Of a DNA stretch of 64,000 bases, positions 10,401 through 19,037 are shown one piece after another. This stretch comes from Sphingomonas sp. Leaf22 (lineage in GTDB: Bacteria > Pseudomonadota > Alphaproteobacteria > Sphingomonadales > Sphingomonadaceae). The stretch's first letter is position 1. The number at the start of each line of letters is the position of its first letter. Below the pieces are notes generated by a model. It saw nothing but the letters and a program-made list of their open reading frames with translations. It did no database searches and was not told where the DNA came from. The DNA lies in contig NZ_LMKP01000034.1 of the NCBI RefSeq assembly GCF_001421715.1, forward strand, positions 124,230 through 188,229. The letters run 5' to 3'. The position numbers were made by a program, and so were the translations under genes.

Positions 10401-10668
10401 GCTGAACGCGCGCGTCAGCTACAACAAGCGCAGCGATTACCTGCTGTTGGCCGCCGATGCGTCGGTCAGCAACAACCCGGTGTTCCGGCGCGGCGAAACC
10501 TATGTCGATGCCAAGGTCCAGTTCCGTATCACGCCGCAGTACAGCATCTTCTTCGAGGCGCTGAACCTGACCAACGAACTCGCCCGCTCGTACATCGATG
10601 ATGCCCGCGCGATCGAATATAGCGACTTCGGCCGCCGCATCTTCGTCGGCGCGCAGTTCAAGCTGTAA
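7453..10668 (+). CDS. TonB-dependent receptor for pectin oligosaccharides
   Basis: A 1071-residue outer-membrane receptor. The signal peptide ends near SAPALAQ; a TonB-box-like EAEILVTGTRASL lies near residue 57; the plug domain follows with DTVVDSIVAEDI, GEALARVTGVQL and ISIRGVEPDLNRIEINGV. The rest is a 22-strand barrel with frequent aromatic turns and the C-terminal Phe-rich strand GRRIFVGAQFKL. It belongs to the large sphingomonad/caulobacter oligosaccharide receptor group. Substrate is inferred from neighbours: RG-I fragments made by the secreted lyases. AGGAGG precedes the ATG. Its stop overlaps the next start as TAATG. Confidence 0.95.
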   Translation: MTSFANIRGMRLRSAASALALIIASGSAPALAQVAAQTGNTTDEVRTSPTDPLDQEAEILVTGTRASLQSANARKKNADTVVDSIVAEDIASFPDKNVGEALARVTGVQLQRDFGEGSQISIRGVEPDLNRIEINGVSQQSPGGGRSGDFRELAVELVKSIDVYKGYTVDLTEGGIGGTVRVETRRPLELTKPLFSVKGEAQRLNLTQKWRPRFNLTAGRSDLLDGRLGVLFNVTHSVVDTRGDSVANTNWQRYLDFDRSAEKTVADPAYTNFGSYESCSGTTGATAALATANRLACESQFFDWSPGSVRYRNNERTDARTTLDFQAQVQLADNFSAWGQVTLNYRNQNLRDTNYAVNMGGGLGTNGLQGSTPDLTRYNLDAALANNAAGGASRARPTQSFVTTEGHVLTSWTTALNAGTPPGNGVVANSGGASNIVGVQRRDFSYDENTRYYQTGFKWDLDRMKMVVLASRAEGNRVNETNLVSITTGVSGISVDRRNSEGLPILSFPTGFDPANIASYADATRRGANGQLLVQSGPNVQYRPSQNDSSEDQLKLDVDYDLDWGFLKSIKFGGQYRSQDLVAYNAGGARLLSPAVVAVPAAGIVARPAVFQYNNNVSLTTVIGSPPATGPVAGVTYFTPAQYQEFLAVNGGVTGGAPLFGGIKAVDGAPTRLAQPLFDFANLSRNYDLSGFNQNRVREADGLPQIPGYIINEKIVAGYLRANFGTEVFGMNLTGNAGMRYTYTRDDSTSSNTRRENRVRPGTGVPGIPAVIETVTTAVQEVTLSNDYHDWLPAVNLSLEVQPNLFVRATYAKNLARPRPSDLSPAVNCVIDVADTIAGEDTCSAGNPNLKPYRADQYDLNAAWYPNADTVVSIGYYYKDIKSFVLPASVIAGVNLFGDGVLYTVRQPTNGFGAKLDGFEVSASTAFTFLPAPFDGFGINGNFTYSRALNSSLTNVATGEPLDAFPGLSKYTYNGSVFYDKDWLNARVSYNKRSDYLLLAADASVSNNPVFRRGETYVDAKVQFRITPQYSIFFEALNLTNELARSYIDDARAIEYSDFGRRIFVGAQFKL

Positions 10669-11384
10669 TGCGACGGACCGGTCACCCCGTGCTGCGGCGC
10701 GACCGGTTCCGATATTCCCCCCCCTGTGCCCGGCTGCCGCGATGGTGGCCGGGCATCCTTTTGTTCGCGCTAGGCGGCTGTATCCATGCGCCGGCGGCAA
10801 GCGACTGGACGGTCGAGGCACAGGACCCCGCCGCCCGGGTCGAATTCACGTCCGACAGCATCGACATCGATACCGCGAGGGGGCTGACGCTGTGGTACGG
10901 CCGACGACTGGCAGCGCCGGTGCGGATCACGTTCGATGCCACGGCGGTGTCGGCGGGCGGTCCGAACGATCAGGTGAGCGATCTCAACGCCTTTTGGATG
11001 GCGACCGATCCGGCGGCGATCGACCGGTCGGTTCTCGCGCGACCCCGCGATGGCCGGTTCGAGGCCTATGATATGCTGACCACATATTATGTCGGTATCG
11101 GTGGCAACCGGAATACGACCACGCGGATGCGGCGCTATACCGGACGCGCCGGCGATCGGCCGTTGCTGCCCGAACATGATCGTGCCGATCCGCCCGCCTT
11201 GTTGCAGCCCAATCGCTGGACCCGGATCGCGCTGATCGCGGACGGAAACCGCATCGCGGTGGAACGCGACGGCCGCTCGCTCTTCACGATGACCGACCCC
11301 TATCCCTATCGCAGCGGCTGGTTCGCGATCCGGACGACGCAGAGCCATTTGCGCATCCGCCGATTGAAGATTTCCCGGCCCTGA
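10668..11384 (+). CDS. DUF6250-like lectin-fold lipoprotein
   Basis: 238 residues with a hydrophobic N-terminal segment ending in LFALGGC, a likely lipobox. The rest is beta-rich and ends in repeated short strands (TRIALIADGNRIAVERDGRSL), as in concanavalin/LamG-like folds. Conserved-looking blocks include DLNAFWMATDP and YYVGIGGNRNTTTRMRRY, which recall the DUF6250 family found beside pectin lyases. It begins inside the receptor stop codon (TAATG), so it is coupled to the receptor and is probably an outer-membrane-anchored binding or auxiliary protein for the same polymer. No catalytic residues are evident. A start further in would drop the basic leader before the lipobox. Confidence 0.75.
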   Translation: MRRTGHPVLRRDRFRYSPPCARLPRWWPGILLFALGGCIHAPAASDWTVEAQDPAARVEFTSDSIDIDTARGLTLWYGRRLAAPVRITFDATAVSAGGPNDQVSDLNAFWMATDPAAIDRSVLARPRDGRFEAYDMLTTYYVGIGGNRNTTTRMRRYTGRAGDRPLLPEHDRADPPALLQPNRWTRIALIADGNRIAVERDGRSLFTMTDPYPYRSGWFAIRTTQSHLRIRRLKISRP

Positions 11385-11401
11385 TCCTCGGAGAGACGAC
11401 C

Positions 11402-14083
11402 ATGCCGATCACCCGCCGCGGCCTGTTGGGCGCGACCATGCTTGCGACCGGGCTGCGCAGCCTGCCGGCCATCGCCACCGTTGGCGATCGGCGTCGACCG
11501 GTCGAAGCAAGGGCGGCTTGGGTCGAAAGAGCGGCACCGGCCGCGCACGCCGGCCAGACTTTCGGCATGGCATGGCCGCGCGGTCGGGTTTCGCCGCGGC
11601 AGGGCTGGACGGTCCGCGACGATGCCGGACGTGCGTTGCCTGCGCAAAGCTGGATCACGGCAAGCTGGCCCGACGGCAGCGTCAAATGGACCGCCCATGC
11701 CTTGCCCGCCGACATCATGCCGGGCGCGGCAGTCGTCGTCGCCCCCGGCCGCGCGACGCAACCCGCCGCGCCGGTGCGGGTCGAGGAGCAGGTCGACACC
11801 ATCGTCCTCGCGACCGGCGACCATCGCTGGGAGATCGCCCGGAGCGGCGACGCGCTGGTCCGCCGCGCGACCTGCGGCGACCGGACCGTGCTGTGCGACG
11901 CGGGACTGGTCGCCGAACTGCGGCAGGGATCACCCGAAGGGCCGCGCCTGTCGCTGAAAGGCCATGTCGACCACGTCCGCGTCGAGCAACGCGGGCCGGT
12001 CCGCGCGGTGGTGAAGATCGAGGGGTATCACGTCGGACCCGGTCAGCGCGTCCTGCCATTCGTCGTTCGCCTCTACGCCTATGCCGGGTCGCAAGGGCTG
12101 CGGATCGTGCACAGCTTCGTCCATGACGTCGATCCGGCGGCATTGTTCGTGTCGGGGATCGGCTTGACCACCGCGGTACCGATGGCAGCCCCCTTGCACG
12201 ACCGGCATGTCCGGATCGCGCTCGACGACGGGGCGATGTTTGTCGAAGCGGTGCGCCCGCTGACCGGGCTGCGGCGCGATCCGGGCGAGGCCACCCGTCT
12301 GGCGCAGATAGCCGGGCGAGCGACGCCGCCCGCGACGGCGATGGCGAAACCGGTTGGCGATCTGCTCGAACGGATTCCGGCATGGAGCGACGTGTCGCTG
12401 ACGCAATTCTCGGGACAGGGCTTTACGCTGCGCAAGCGCACCGGCCCCGATCAAGCCTGGATCGATGCGGGGGAGGGCGGCCGGGCACCCGGATTCGCTT
12501 ATGTCGGTTCGCCGCAGGGTGGTGCCGCGATCGGTGCGCGCTGGTTCTGGCAACGGCATCCGGCCGAGATCGCGGTAACGAACGCTGCGGCTGACCGCGC
12601 CGAGCTGACGATGTGGCTCTGGTCGCCGCGCGCCGGGGCGATGGACCTGCGCCCCTATCGCGGGGCGATGGGGATGGACCGTTTCGACGCCCAGAACGAA
12701 GGTCTGGCGGTAACCTACGAAGATTACGAGCCGGGCTGGGACAGCGCCACGGGAATCGCGCGGACCAGCGAATTGATGCTGTGGGCGTTCGCGGCGACCC
12801 CGCCGACCGATCGATTGAAGATGCTCGCATCGGTCGTCGCCGATCCGCCGCAACTGGTCGCCGATCCGGCCGGGCTGCACGCGGCGGGGGTTTTCGGCCA
12901 TTGGAGCCTCCCCGATCGTTCGTCCCCCAATCGCGCGGTTATCGAGGACCAGCTGGCCAATCTCGTCGATTTCTATGCGGGCGAGGTCGATCGGCGGCAT
13001 TGGTACGGTTTCTGGAACCACGGCGACGTGATGCACAGCTATGACGCCGACCGGCATCAATGGCGCTACGATATCGGCGGCTTCGCATGGGCGAACAGTG
13101 AATTGTCCCCGGACCTGTGGCTATGGATGCAGGCGCTGCGCACCGGCGGCGGACCGGCGTATCGTCTGGCGGAGGCGATGACGCGCCATACCGGCGAGGT
13201 CGACGTGTATCATCTGGGTCGTTTCCGCGGGATGGGCACCCGCCACGGCGTCCAGCACTTTAGTGACAGCTCCAAACAACCCCGCGTCAGCAACGCCGCC
13301 TACCGCCGGATCTACTATTATCTGACGGCCGACGAACGGGTCGGCGATCTGATGCGTGACCTGCTGGAGTCGGATCGGACGCTGAACACCGTAGAGATCG
13401 GACGGAAGGTTCCCGGCGGCGAACGTCCGACCTTGTCGGCGGGGCTGGTCGAGATGTCGTTCGGGACGGTCTGGTGTTCGCTGGCCGCTGCGTGGCTGAC
13501 CGAATGGGAACGCACCGGCGACCGACGTTGGCGCGACCGGCTGATCGCCGGTATGGACAGCATCGGGCGCCTGAAAAATGGCTGGATCGCCGGCAGCGCG
13601 CCTTACGATCTGGCCAGTGGACGGTTCATCGGGCCCGGCGACCGGGTATCGATATCGCACCTCAATGCGGTCTTTGGCGCGGTCGAGATCAATGCGGAGT
13701 TGCTGCAACTGATCGATGTGGCGCGCTACCGCCAGGCGTGGCTCGACTATTGCCGATATTACAATGCTCCCCGTACGGAATTCGAAGCACGGTTCGGGCC
13801 GCGTAAGGGATCGGAAAATCTTGCCGAAGCGCATTCGCGACTGACCGCCTTTGCCGCGTGGGCCGGAAACGATGCGGGCCTTGCTACCCGGGCGGCGAGC
13901 GAATTTTTTGCGGGCAAGGCTGGTCTTGGCACACGGCCCGGTGATCCCCGGCGCAAACTGTCCGGTGGCGTTGTCGAATGGCCGGGGGTCAGCACCAATG
14001 CCGCATCGCAATGGGGGCTCGCCGCGATAGAAAATCTGGCGTTGATCCCGGCGGCGATCGACGTCGGCAGTATCGCTCCGTAG
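11402..14083 (+). CDS. Exo-rhamnogalacturonan lyase-like protein (PL26/YetA type)
   Basis: 893 residues with a Tat signal (TRRGLLGATMLATGL). The N-terminal third has the RIFT-like beta-barrel pattern seen in the PcRGLX/YetA family (AWPRGRVSPRQGW, SWPDGSVKWTAHAL). A central beta-sandwich and a C-terminal alpha/alpha-toroid region (HWYGFWNHGDVMHSY, GRFRGMGTRHGVQHFSDSS, GDRRWRDRLIAGMDS) follow. Family role: exo-type removal of unsaturated disaccharides or rhamnose-galacturonate units from RG-I. It follows the lipoprotein by 17 bp on the same strand, so receptor, lipoprotein and lyase form one operon. The specific reaction is inferred from family and context. Confidence 0.82.
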   Translation: MPITRRGLLGATMLATGLRSLPAIATVGDRRRPVEARAAWVERAAPAAHAGQTFGMAWPRGRVSPRQGWTVRDDAGRALPAQSWITASWPDGSVKWTAHALPADIMPGAAVVVAPGRATQPAAPVRVEEQVDTIVLATGDHRWEIARSGDALVRRATCGDRTVLCDAGLVAELRQGSPEGPRLSLKGHVDHVRVEQRGPVRAVVKIEGYHVGPGQRVLPFVVRLYAYAGSQGLRIVHSFVHDVDPAALFVSGIGLTTAVPMAAPLHDRHVRIALDDGAMFVEAVRPLTGLRRDPGEATRLAQIAGRATPPATAMAKPVGDLLERIPAWSDVSLTQFSGQGFTLRKRTGPDQAWIDAGEGGRAPGFAYVGSPQGGAAIGARWFWQRHPAEIAVTNAAADRAELTMWLWSPRAGAMDLRPYRGAMGMDRFDAQNEGLAVTYEDYEPGWDSATGIARTSELMLWAFAATPPTDRLKMLASVVADPPQLVADPAGLHAAGVFGHWSLPDRSSPNRAVIEDQLANLVDFYAGEVDRRHWYGFWNHGDVMHSYDADRHQWRYDIGGFAWANSELSPDLWLWMQALRTGGGPAYRLAEAMTRHTGEVDVYHLGRFRGMGTRHGVQHFSDSSKQPRVSNAAYRRIYYYLTADERVGDLMRDLLESDRTLNTVEIGRKVPGGERPTLSAGLVEMSFGTVWCSLAAAWLTEWERTGDRRWRDRLIAGMDSIGRLKNGWIAGSAPYDLASGRFIGPGDRVSISHLNAVFGAVEINAELLQLIDVARYRQAWLDYCRYYNAPRTEFEARFGPRKGSENLAEAHSRLTAFAAWAGNDAGLATRAASEFFAGKAGLGTRPGDPRRKLSGGVVEWPGVSTNAASQWGLAAIENLALIPAAIDVGSIAP

Positions 14084-14189
14084 CGCGAAAATGGAGCGGA
14101 ACGTCGTTCATCCGCCATGCAGGTGACTGCGTCCATCACCGAACGTTGCGCGGCTGTGGTGCGCGTGCTACCGGCCCGCGCTCAAACCA

Positions 14190-16172
14190 TTGGGACGCGG
14201 TCTACATGACCAACTTCGTTGCCACTTCGGCGCGGTCCCCGCGCCCGTGATATTTTCCCGAGAGGCTTCCAGCGGAGCCACCGACCTTCCCGCCGAGGGA
14301 TCGGGCCATCACGGCCCGTCGCAGTCGCTCGCCAGGTTGTCGCTCGGCGCGCTCGGCATCGTGTACGGCGATATCGGCACCTCGCCGCTATATGCGATGA
14401 AGGAGACTTTCGTCGGTCACCACCGGCTGCCGGTCGATCAGGTCAATATCTTTGGTGTCGTCAGCCTGGTATTCTGGTCGCTGATGCTGATCGTGACGTT
14501 GAAATACGTCTTCATCATCATGCGCGCCGACAATAACGGAGAGGGTGGCAGCCTTGCGTTGCTTGCACTGATCCAGCGCAAGACGGGCGGTGGGCGCTGG
14601 ACGTCCAGCCTCGTCATCCTCGGCGTGCTGGCGACGGCGCTGTTCTTCGGGGACTGCATGATTACCCCGGCGGTGTCGGTGCTATCGGCGGTGGAGGGTC
14701 TGGCGACCGTCAACGCCGGGTTCGACCCGTTCGTGATTCCGATCGCGGTGGTCATCATGATCGCCCTGTTCTGGTTGCAGGCGGTCGGGACGGCCGGAGT
14801 CGGGCGTCTCTTCGGGCCGATCATGATTGCCTATTTCGTGACGTTGATCGGTCTCGGCGTCATCAACATCCTCGACCGGCCGGAGATCATTCAGGCGCTG
14901 AACCCGATCTGGGCGGTGCGCTTCTTTGCGCAGGACGGCGTGATGGCGTTTCTAGCGCTGGGGTCGGTCGTGCTGTCGGTGACCGGCGCGGAGGCGCTGT
15001 ACGCCGATATGGGTCATTTCGGGCGCCGTCCGATTTCCATCGCGTGGCTGTACTGCGTGTTTCCGGCACTGATGGTCAATTATCTGGGGCAGGGGGCGCT
15101 GCTGCTCGAAAACCCCGCTGCCGCATCCAACCCGTTCTTCTTCATGGCGTCGGAGGATTTCCGTCTGCCGCTGGTCATCCTTGCGACGCTCGCCACGATC
15201 ATCGCCAGCCAGGCGGTCATCACCGGCGCGTTCTCGGTGGTGCAGCAGGCGGTGCAGCTCGGCCTGATGCCGCGCCTGCGTATCGAGCATACCAGCGCGG
15301 ATGCGGCCGGGCAGATCTACATTCCCGCCGTGAACTGGGCGTTGCTCATCATGGTCCTGCTGCTGATCTTCGGGTTCCAAGAATCGTCGAACCTTGCCGC
15401 TGCCTATGGCATCGCCGTGACCGGGACGATGTTCATCAGCACCTGCATGATCGCGGTATTGGTCAAGCGCGTCTGGAACTGGCCGGTCGCCGCCGTGGCA
15501 GCGTTCATGGCGATCTTCCTCTGTATCGACGGTGCCTATTTCGCGTCGAACCTGACCAAGGTTCCCGATGGCGGCTGGTTCCCGTTGCTGGTCGGGATCG
15601 TCGTCTTCGTCCTGCTCACGACCTGGGCCAAGGGGCGCAAGCTGATGATCGAGCGGATGCGGGAGTCCGCAATGCCGATCAAGGTCTTCATCCAGTCGGC
15701 GGCCAGTTCGGCGACGCGGGTGCCGGGCACGGCCGTGTTCATGACGTCGACGCCCGAAGGGGTCCCGCACGCGCTGTTGCACAATCTAAAGCACAACAAG
15801 GTGTTGCACGACCGGGTCATCCTGCTGACGGTCAAGATCGCCGATACGCCCTATGTCGATCCGGAAGTGCGGACCAAGAACGAGGATCTGGGGCAGGGCT
15901 TCCACCGCATGATCCTGAAATTCGGGTTCATGCAGGATCCCGACGTACCGGGTGCCCTGAAGGTGGTGGGTTGCTGTGGCGGCGATTTCCGGATGATGGA
16001 CACCAGCTTCTTCCTCGCCCGGCAGACGCTGTTGCCATCGTCGCGGCCCGGAATGATGATCTGGCGGGAGAAGCTGTTCGCCTGGATGCTGCAGAATTCG
16101 GAAAGCGCGATGGAGTTTTTCCGTCTGCCGACCAACCGCGTGGTCGAACTGGGCAGCCAGGTCGAAATTTGA
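14190..16172 (+). CDS. kup: Kup-family low-affinity potassium transporter
   Basis: About 640-660 residues with roughly 12 membrane segments in the first 480 and a cytoplasmic C-terminal domain. The signature [22 protein letters not shown] opens the first helix, and [20 protein letters not shown] follows. Kup proteins import K+ with H+. The start is uncertain: the frame is open from TTG 14190, but GTG 14247 (product beginning with VIFSREASS) also fits, and neither has a clear ribosome site. The upstream gap 14084-14189 shows nothing recognisable beyond room for a promoter. The gene appears unrelated to the pectin operon. It overlaps the next gene as TTGA. Confidence 0.93.
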   Translation: MGRGLHDQLRCHFGAVPAPVIFSREASSGATDLPAEGSGHHGPSQSLARLSLGALGIVYGDIGTSPLYAMKETFVGHHRLPVDQVNIFGVVSLVFWSLMLIVTLKYVFIIMRADNNGEGGSLALLALIQRKTGGGRWTSSLVILGVLATALFFGDCMITPAVSVLSAVEGLATVNAGFDPFVIPIAVVIMIALFWLQAVGTAGVGRLFGPIMIAYFVTLIGLGVINILDRPEIIQALNPIWAVRFFAQDGVMAFLALGSVVLSVTGAEALYADMGHFGRRPISIAWLYCVFPALMVNYLGQGALLLENPAAASNPFFFMASEDFRLPLVILATLATIIASQAVITGAFSVVQQAVQLGLMPRLRIEHTSADAAGQIYIPAVNWALLIMVLLLIFGFQESSNLAAAYGIAVTGTMFISTCMIAVLVKRVWNWPVAAVAAFMAIFLCIDGAYFASNLTKVPDGGWFPLLVGIVVFVLLTTWAKGRKLMIERMRESAMPIKVFIQSAASSATRVPGTAVFMTSTPEGVPHALLHNLKHNKVLHDRVILLTVKIADTPYVDPEVRTKNEDLGQGFHRMILKFGFMQDPDVPGALKVVGCCGGDFRMMDTSFFLARQTLLPSSRPGMMIWREKLFAWMLQNSESAMEFFRLPTNRVVELGSQVEI

Positions 16173-16687
16173 CCGACGCGTTACTTCCCGCTCCCATCAT
16201 CGTCACCGCCGTATTCCGCCACGAGGATCAAGCATGGTTCGAGCGGCAGCGCCGGGCGTATTTCCCACCGGAGCGCAATGTGCTGGCGGCACACTGTACG
16301 ATGTTCCATCATCTGGCCCCGGAACTGGGTGCCGAACTCAAACGCCGCCTGAGTGCGGCGACGCGCGGGCAGGCGGCACCGGTCGCGCGGGTCGGAGGGT
16401 TGATGAATCTGGGTCGCGGCGTCGCCTATCGCATCGAATCGCCGGACCTCGAAGCGATCCGTGCCGATCTCGCCGATGCCTTCGGCTCGATGCTGATACC
16501 GCAGGACCGGGGCGGATGGCGGCCGCACGTTACGATCCAGAACAAGGTCCAGCCCGCCGAGGCCAAAGCCCTGTTGGCGGCATTGTCGGCCGAATTTTTG
16601 TCGCGACCGGTCAAAATCGCGGGTTTGGCAAGCTGGTGGTATCGCGGTGGCCCTTGGGAAGCACTTTCCCGCCACATGTTCGCTTGA
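16169..16687 (+). CDS. 2'-5' RNA ligase/2H phosphoesterase family protein
   Basis: 172 residues with the two H-x-T/S tetrapeptides that define the 2H fold: HCTMFH in the first half and HVTIQN in the second, each followed by beta-rich segments. Family members act as cyclic phosphodiesterases or ligate RNA 2'-5' ends; substrate here is unknown. The start is the TTG in TTGA at the kup stop, giving a product beginning [15 protein letters not shown]. No stronger start was seen. It is the last host gene before the tRNA. Confidence 0.85.
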   Translation: MTDALLPAPIIVTAVFRHEDQAWFERQRRAYFPPERNVLAAHCTMFHHLAPELGAELKRRLSAATRGQAAPVARVGGLMNLGRGVAYRIESPDLEAIRADLADAFGSMLIPQDRGGWRPHVTIQNKVQPAEAKALLAALSAEFLSRPVKIAGLASWWYRGGPWEALSRHMFA

Positions 16688-16737
16688 CCACGGCAATTCC
16701 CGTTCGTATAGGGCCGCCTCCCGACGGGAAGTGGCGG

Positions 16738-16814
16738 GGCGAAGTAGCTCAGTTGGTTAGAGCACGGGAATCATAATCCTGGGGTCGGGGGTTCAAATCC
16801 CTCCTTCGCTACCA
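16738..16814 (+). tRNA. tRNA-Met (CAT), elongator type; prophage attachment gene
   Basis: A 77-nt cloverleaf with encoded CCA. The acceptor stem GGCGAAG/CTTCGCT pairs with one G-U at position 1-72. The D arm is GCTC..GAGC, the anticodon stem CGGGA/TCCTG encloses loop ATCATAA with anticodon CAT, and the T arm is GGGGG TTCAAAT CCCTC with a final wobble. It resembles elongator Met rather than initiator (no C1-A72 mismatch). Its 3' 48 bases are repeated at 58.1 kb, which marks it as the integration site. Confidence 0.95.
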
Positions 16815-16817
16815 CCG
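16767..16817 (+). repeat. attL: 51-bp core shared with attR
   Basis: The stretch from the 5' side of the anticodon stem through CCA plus 3 bp is identical, base for base, to 58121-58171. The repeats flank one integrase and a full set of phage genes, as expected when a phage recombines into the 3' half of a tRNA and restores it. The intact tRNA copy is at this end. Confidence 0.95.
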
Positions 16818-16877
16818 TTCATGATCCGAAAACGTCGGAAATCCCCCAAATTTTCTGATTGAACGATTGGCAGTCGC

Positions 16878-16899
16878 GGAAACCCTTGCTGTGGTTTCC
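16878..16899 (-). terminator. Hairpin between attL and the integrase stop
   Basis: GGAAACC and GGTTTCC form a 7-bp stem around an 8-nt loop just past the leftward integrase gene; a third GGTTTCC copy lies at 16905-16911. It may terminate integrase transcripts before the tRNA, or the repeats may be integrase arm sites. No T-run follows closely on the minus strand. Confidence 0.4.
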
Positions 16900-16915
16900 A
16901 GCGCGGTTTCCTAAA

Positions 16916-17989
16916 TCAGCCCTTTTCGAGCTTTCCGATCGCTGATTGCGCCAGGCGCAGGTCGCGGTTCAGGTAGTGGCGATCGAGGATTTCGTGGACG
17001 TCGCGAAGCGAGTGGCCGGTGACCGTCGCGATCTCCGGTGGGGTCGCACCTGCCAGTGCCAGGCGGGTCACCACGGTGCCGCGCAGGTCGTGGAAGGTGA
17101 CGTCGCGGATGCCTGCCTTCGCGCATGCCTTTCCCCACGACGTCTTGAAGCCATCCCGCGTCCATGACGTGCCACGTGCCGTCAGGAGGATCGTGTCAGC
17201 GTTGGGGCGTTCGTCCTCCGGCAATGCGTCGCGTGCGGCCTTGGCGGCGTCCAGCGCGTCGCGGAGCGGCTTGCCGATAGGGATGATGATCCGGGTTGCC
17301 GCGCTGGTGTCTCCGCGCCGGATCGATTTGCCCTGTGTGAGGCGGATATGCGCGCCGTCGTACTGCGCCCATGTCAGTTTTAGCAGGTCGCCCTGTCGCT
17401 GACCGGTCCACAGTGCCAGGCGTAGCGCCAGGTGCATGTGGGGCGGGGCCTTTGCGTAGAAGGCGGCTTCGTCAACTTCGCTCCAGACGGCGGTGGTACG
17501 CTTGGCGCGGTACGTCGTGCCGCCGCGCTTGCAGGGATTGTACGGCGCAAGGCCACGATCGACGGACCATGACAGCAGGCGGGCCAGCACGGCAAAGCTG
17601 TAATCGGCCTGCCGTTTGGATTTCAGCGCGCGACGATCACGCCAAGCCATGAACTCGCCGCGCGTCCGGGTGTCGGTCAGCGCGACGATCGGGAAGTCGC
17701 CGAACTCGCCGGTCACGATCTTCAGGTGGCGGCGGTAGTCCGCCTGCGTCGCGGCGGCCAACGCCCGAAAATCCGATGAGTCGAGGAAGGCGTCGACCAG
17801 GGATTCGAGCGTATCGGTTCGAGCCGCGACCTTCGTAGCGACGGCCGCGTTGTAGCTGGCGAGGAAGGCGGGGGTGCCGAATTTTCCCTCGACCCGCGGA
17901 CCACCGGCCCATGCGTAGTAATAGATTTCGACTTGCCCGCTCGCGAGGCGTTTGCGGACCTTCTTGAGGCCCTTCATCTTAACCCGCAT
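16916..17989 (-). CDS. int: Tyrosine recombinase integrase
   Basis: 357 residues. The N-terminal part (about 1-60) resembles the arm-binding region, the SAM-like core-binding domain spans about 60-160, and the catalytic domain follows. Catalytic residues are visible: Arg198 in TGQRQGD, His300 and Arg303 in HDLRG, His326 in TGHS, and nucleophile Tyr339 in HYLN. It catalyses site-specific recombination at the tRNA-Met attachment site and lies 99 bp inside attL, the usual position. It is the last gene of a leftward string of short overlapping genes, overlapping the upstream one by 11 bp. An alternative start at the fifth codon (MKGLKK) is possible. Confidence 0.95.
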   Translation of the reverse strand: MRVKMKGLKKVRKRLASGQVEIYYYAWAGGPRVEGKFGTPAFLASYNAAVATKVAARTDTLESLVDAFLDSSDFRALAAATQADYRRHLKIVTGEFGDFPIVALTDTRTRGEFMAWRDRRALKSKRQADYSFAVLARLLSWSVDRGLAPYNPCKRGGTTYRAKRTTAVWSEVDEAAFYAKAPPHMHLALRLALWTGQRQGDLLKLTWAQYDGAHIRLTQGKSIRRGDTSAATRIIIPIGKPLRDALDAAKAARDALPEDERPNADTILLTARGTSWTRDGFKTSWGKACAKAGIRDVTFHDLRGTVVTRLALAGATPPEIATVTGHSLRDVHEILDRHYLNRDLRLAQSAIGKLEKG

Positions 17990-18182
17990 GCTGCGCTTTC
18001 CATTTGTCGAAAGGGCTGACGGGATCGGCGCTCGCGGTGCGGTGGATCACGACGATGCTGCCATCGGGTCTGATCTCGGTTCGCAGCACCTCTTGACCGC
18101 ACGCGACGACGGCACGCACAGCGCGCGTCACATCGATTTGGCGAAAGGGTACTTTCCGGGGCGCTTCGGAAGCTCTGGTCAT
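17979..18182 (-). CDS. Small conserved-looking protein before integrase
   Basis: 67 residues beginning MTRASEAPRKVPFRQ, with VTRAVRAVVACGQEV and LRTEIRPDGSIVVIHR, a beta-hairpin-like pattern. It overlaps both the upstream gene (ATGA) and the integrase (11 bp), so it is very likely translated. Similar short proteins sit upstream of integrases in other alphaproteobacterial prophages. A directionality role is possible by position only; there is no clear helix-turn-helix. Confidence 0.6.
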   Translation of the reverse strand: MTRASEAPRKVPFRQIDVTRAVRAVVACGQEVLRTEIRPDGSIVVIHRTASADPVSPFDKWKAQHAG

Positions 18183-18508
18183 GCCGCGCCTCCATCGGTG
18201 GGCGTCGCTTGAGCGTCGACGGCTTGCACGGCAGCGGCATCGCGAAGACGCGTTCCCAATGCTGCGATCTCCCGGCACAGCTGATCGAGCGCGGCGGCCG
18301 CGAGTAGCAGGTCGTGGTCGCTGACCCCGCGCGCGACGGCGATCTTGTATTGGAGTGCGCGCAGGCCGATACCCAGCGCGTCGGCCAGGCGCTTCTGCTT
18401 CAGGTGGCTGGCGGCGCGATCGAACATCACAAGGCGCGCTGCCTCCTCCCCGAATGTGCGGGTGTTCGTATTTTTACGAACAATCCGCCCCGTTGCGAGA
18501 TCAGCCAT
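18179..18508 (-). CDS. Small phage protein with possible HTH
   Basis: 109 residues. The middle segment LKQKRLADALGIGLRALQYKIAVARGVSD looks like a DNA-binding helix-turn-helix, followed by two amphipathic helices (LLLAAAALDQLCREIAALGTRL). It overlaps its neighbours by 4 bp and 8 bp in the leftward early run. By position it could act in integration/excision control or early regulation. It is not a recognised family to me. Confidence 0.6.
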   Translation of the reverse strand: MADLATGRIVRKNTNTRTFGEEAARLVMFDRAASHLKQKRLADALGIGLRALQYKIAVARGVSDHDLLLAAAALDQLCREIAALGTRLRDAAAVQAVDAQATPTDGGAA

Positions 18509-18944
18509 TCGGCAGCTCCTTCACCTTGGCGAGGATGTTGGTGACCAGCGTGACGGCATGGGGACGCTGATCCTTCAGGACATCGAGAAAGGCATCGGGA
18601 TCGAGCAACCGAGTGGGTGACGTGCGGAACATCTGCACGGCGTCCTCGATCGCGGCGCTGATCGCGACTTCAGCGAGATCCACGGCGATCCGGCGATCCT
18701 CCATCGTCAGGCTCAGTCGTGCCGGCGGTGGTGCCGGCGGCGGGGCTGCGTCCGGATGGCGTAGCGCGTCCGCAACCTGCACGGCGCAGGGCGGACACAG
18801 GTCGCCGTCGATGCGCTGGTTACGCGCGGCGTTCGACAGGGCGAACCGTTCCCAGTCGCGCGGACGATGCCCATCGGCATCGTCATGCGTGACCTCCACG
18901 CCGCAGCGGTCGCAGGTCAGGCGGATCGTGCGCGTCGCGGTCAT
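18501..18944 (-). CDS. Zinc-binding small phage protein
   Basis: 147 residues from ATG 18944. The N-terminal half has CDRCGVEV and CPPCAVQ, two CxxC pairs likely to bind one zinc. A proline-alanine linker follows, then a helical C-terminal half ending AKVKELPNG. The start lies about 60 bp from the centre of the first copy of the prophage-wide dyad repeat (18993-19015), suggesting it heads a transcription unit that includes the integrase. No good ribosome site is seen, so another start is possible. Function unknown. Confidence 0.6.
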   Translation of the reverse strand: MTATRTIRLTCDRCGVEVTHDDADGHRPRDWERFALSNAARNQRIDGDLCPPCAVQVADALRHPDAAPPPAPPPARLSLTMEDRRIAVDLAEVAISAAIEDAVQMFRTSPTRLLDPDAFLDVLKDQRPHAVTLVTNILAKVKELPNG

Positions 18945-18992
18945 CGGCCACCACGGGTGCTGTCGAGCCGGGCGACGGGACAAGGCCAAGGG

Positions 18993-19015
18993 ATCGTAGA
19001 GACGCACTCTACGAT
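18993..19015. repeat. Dyad repeat copy 1
   Basis: ATCGTAGAG and CTCTACGAT flank the 5-nt loop ACGCA, a perfect 9-bp stem. Three other copies with the same loop occur at 34504, 39493 and 50484. Here it lies after the small gene ending at 19038 and before the leftward unit starting at 18944, with dyad centre 60 bp from that start codon. Confidence 0.9.
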
Positions 19016-19037
19016 TGCCGACTTTCGTAGCATGCGA

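Noticed and set aside
16738-16814. tRNA-Ile2 (CAT read as ATA)
   Set aside because: Arm sequences match elongator tRNA-Met more closely; identity with modified C34 cannot be excluded from sequence alone.
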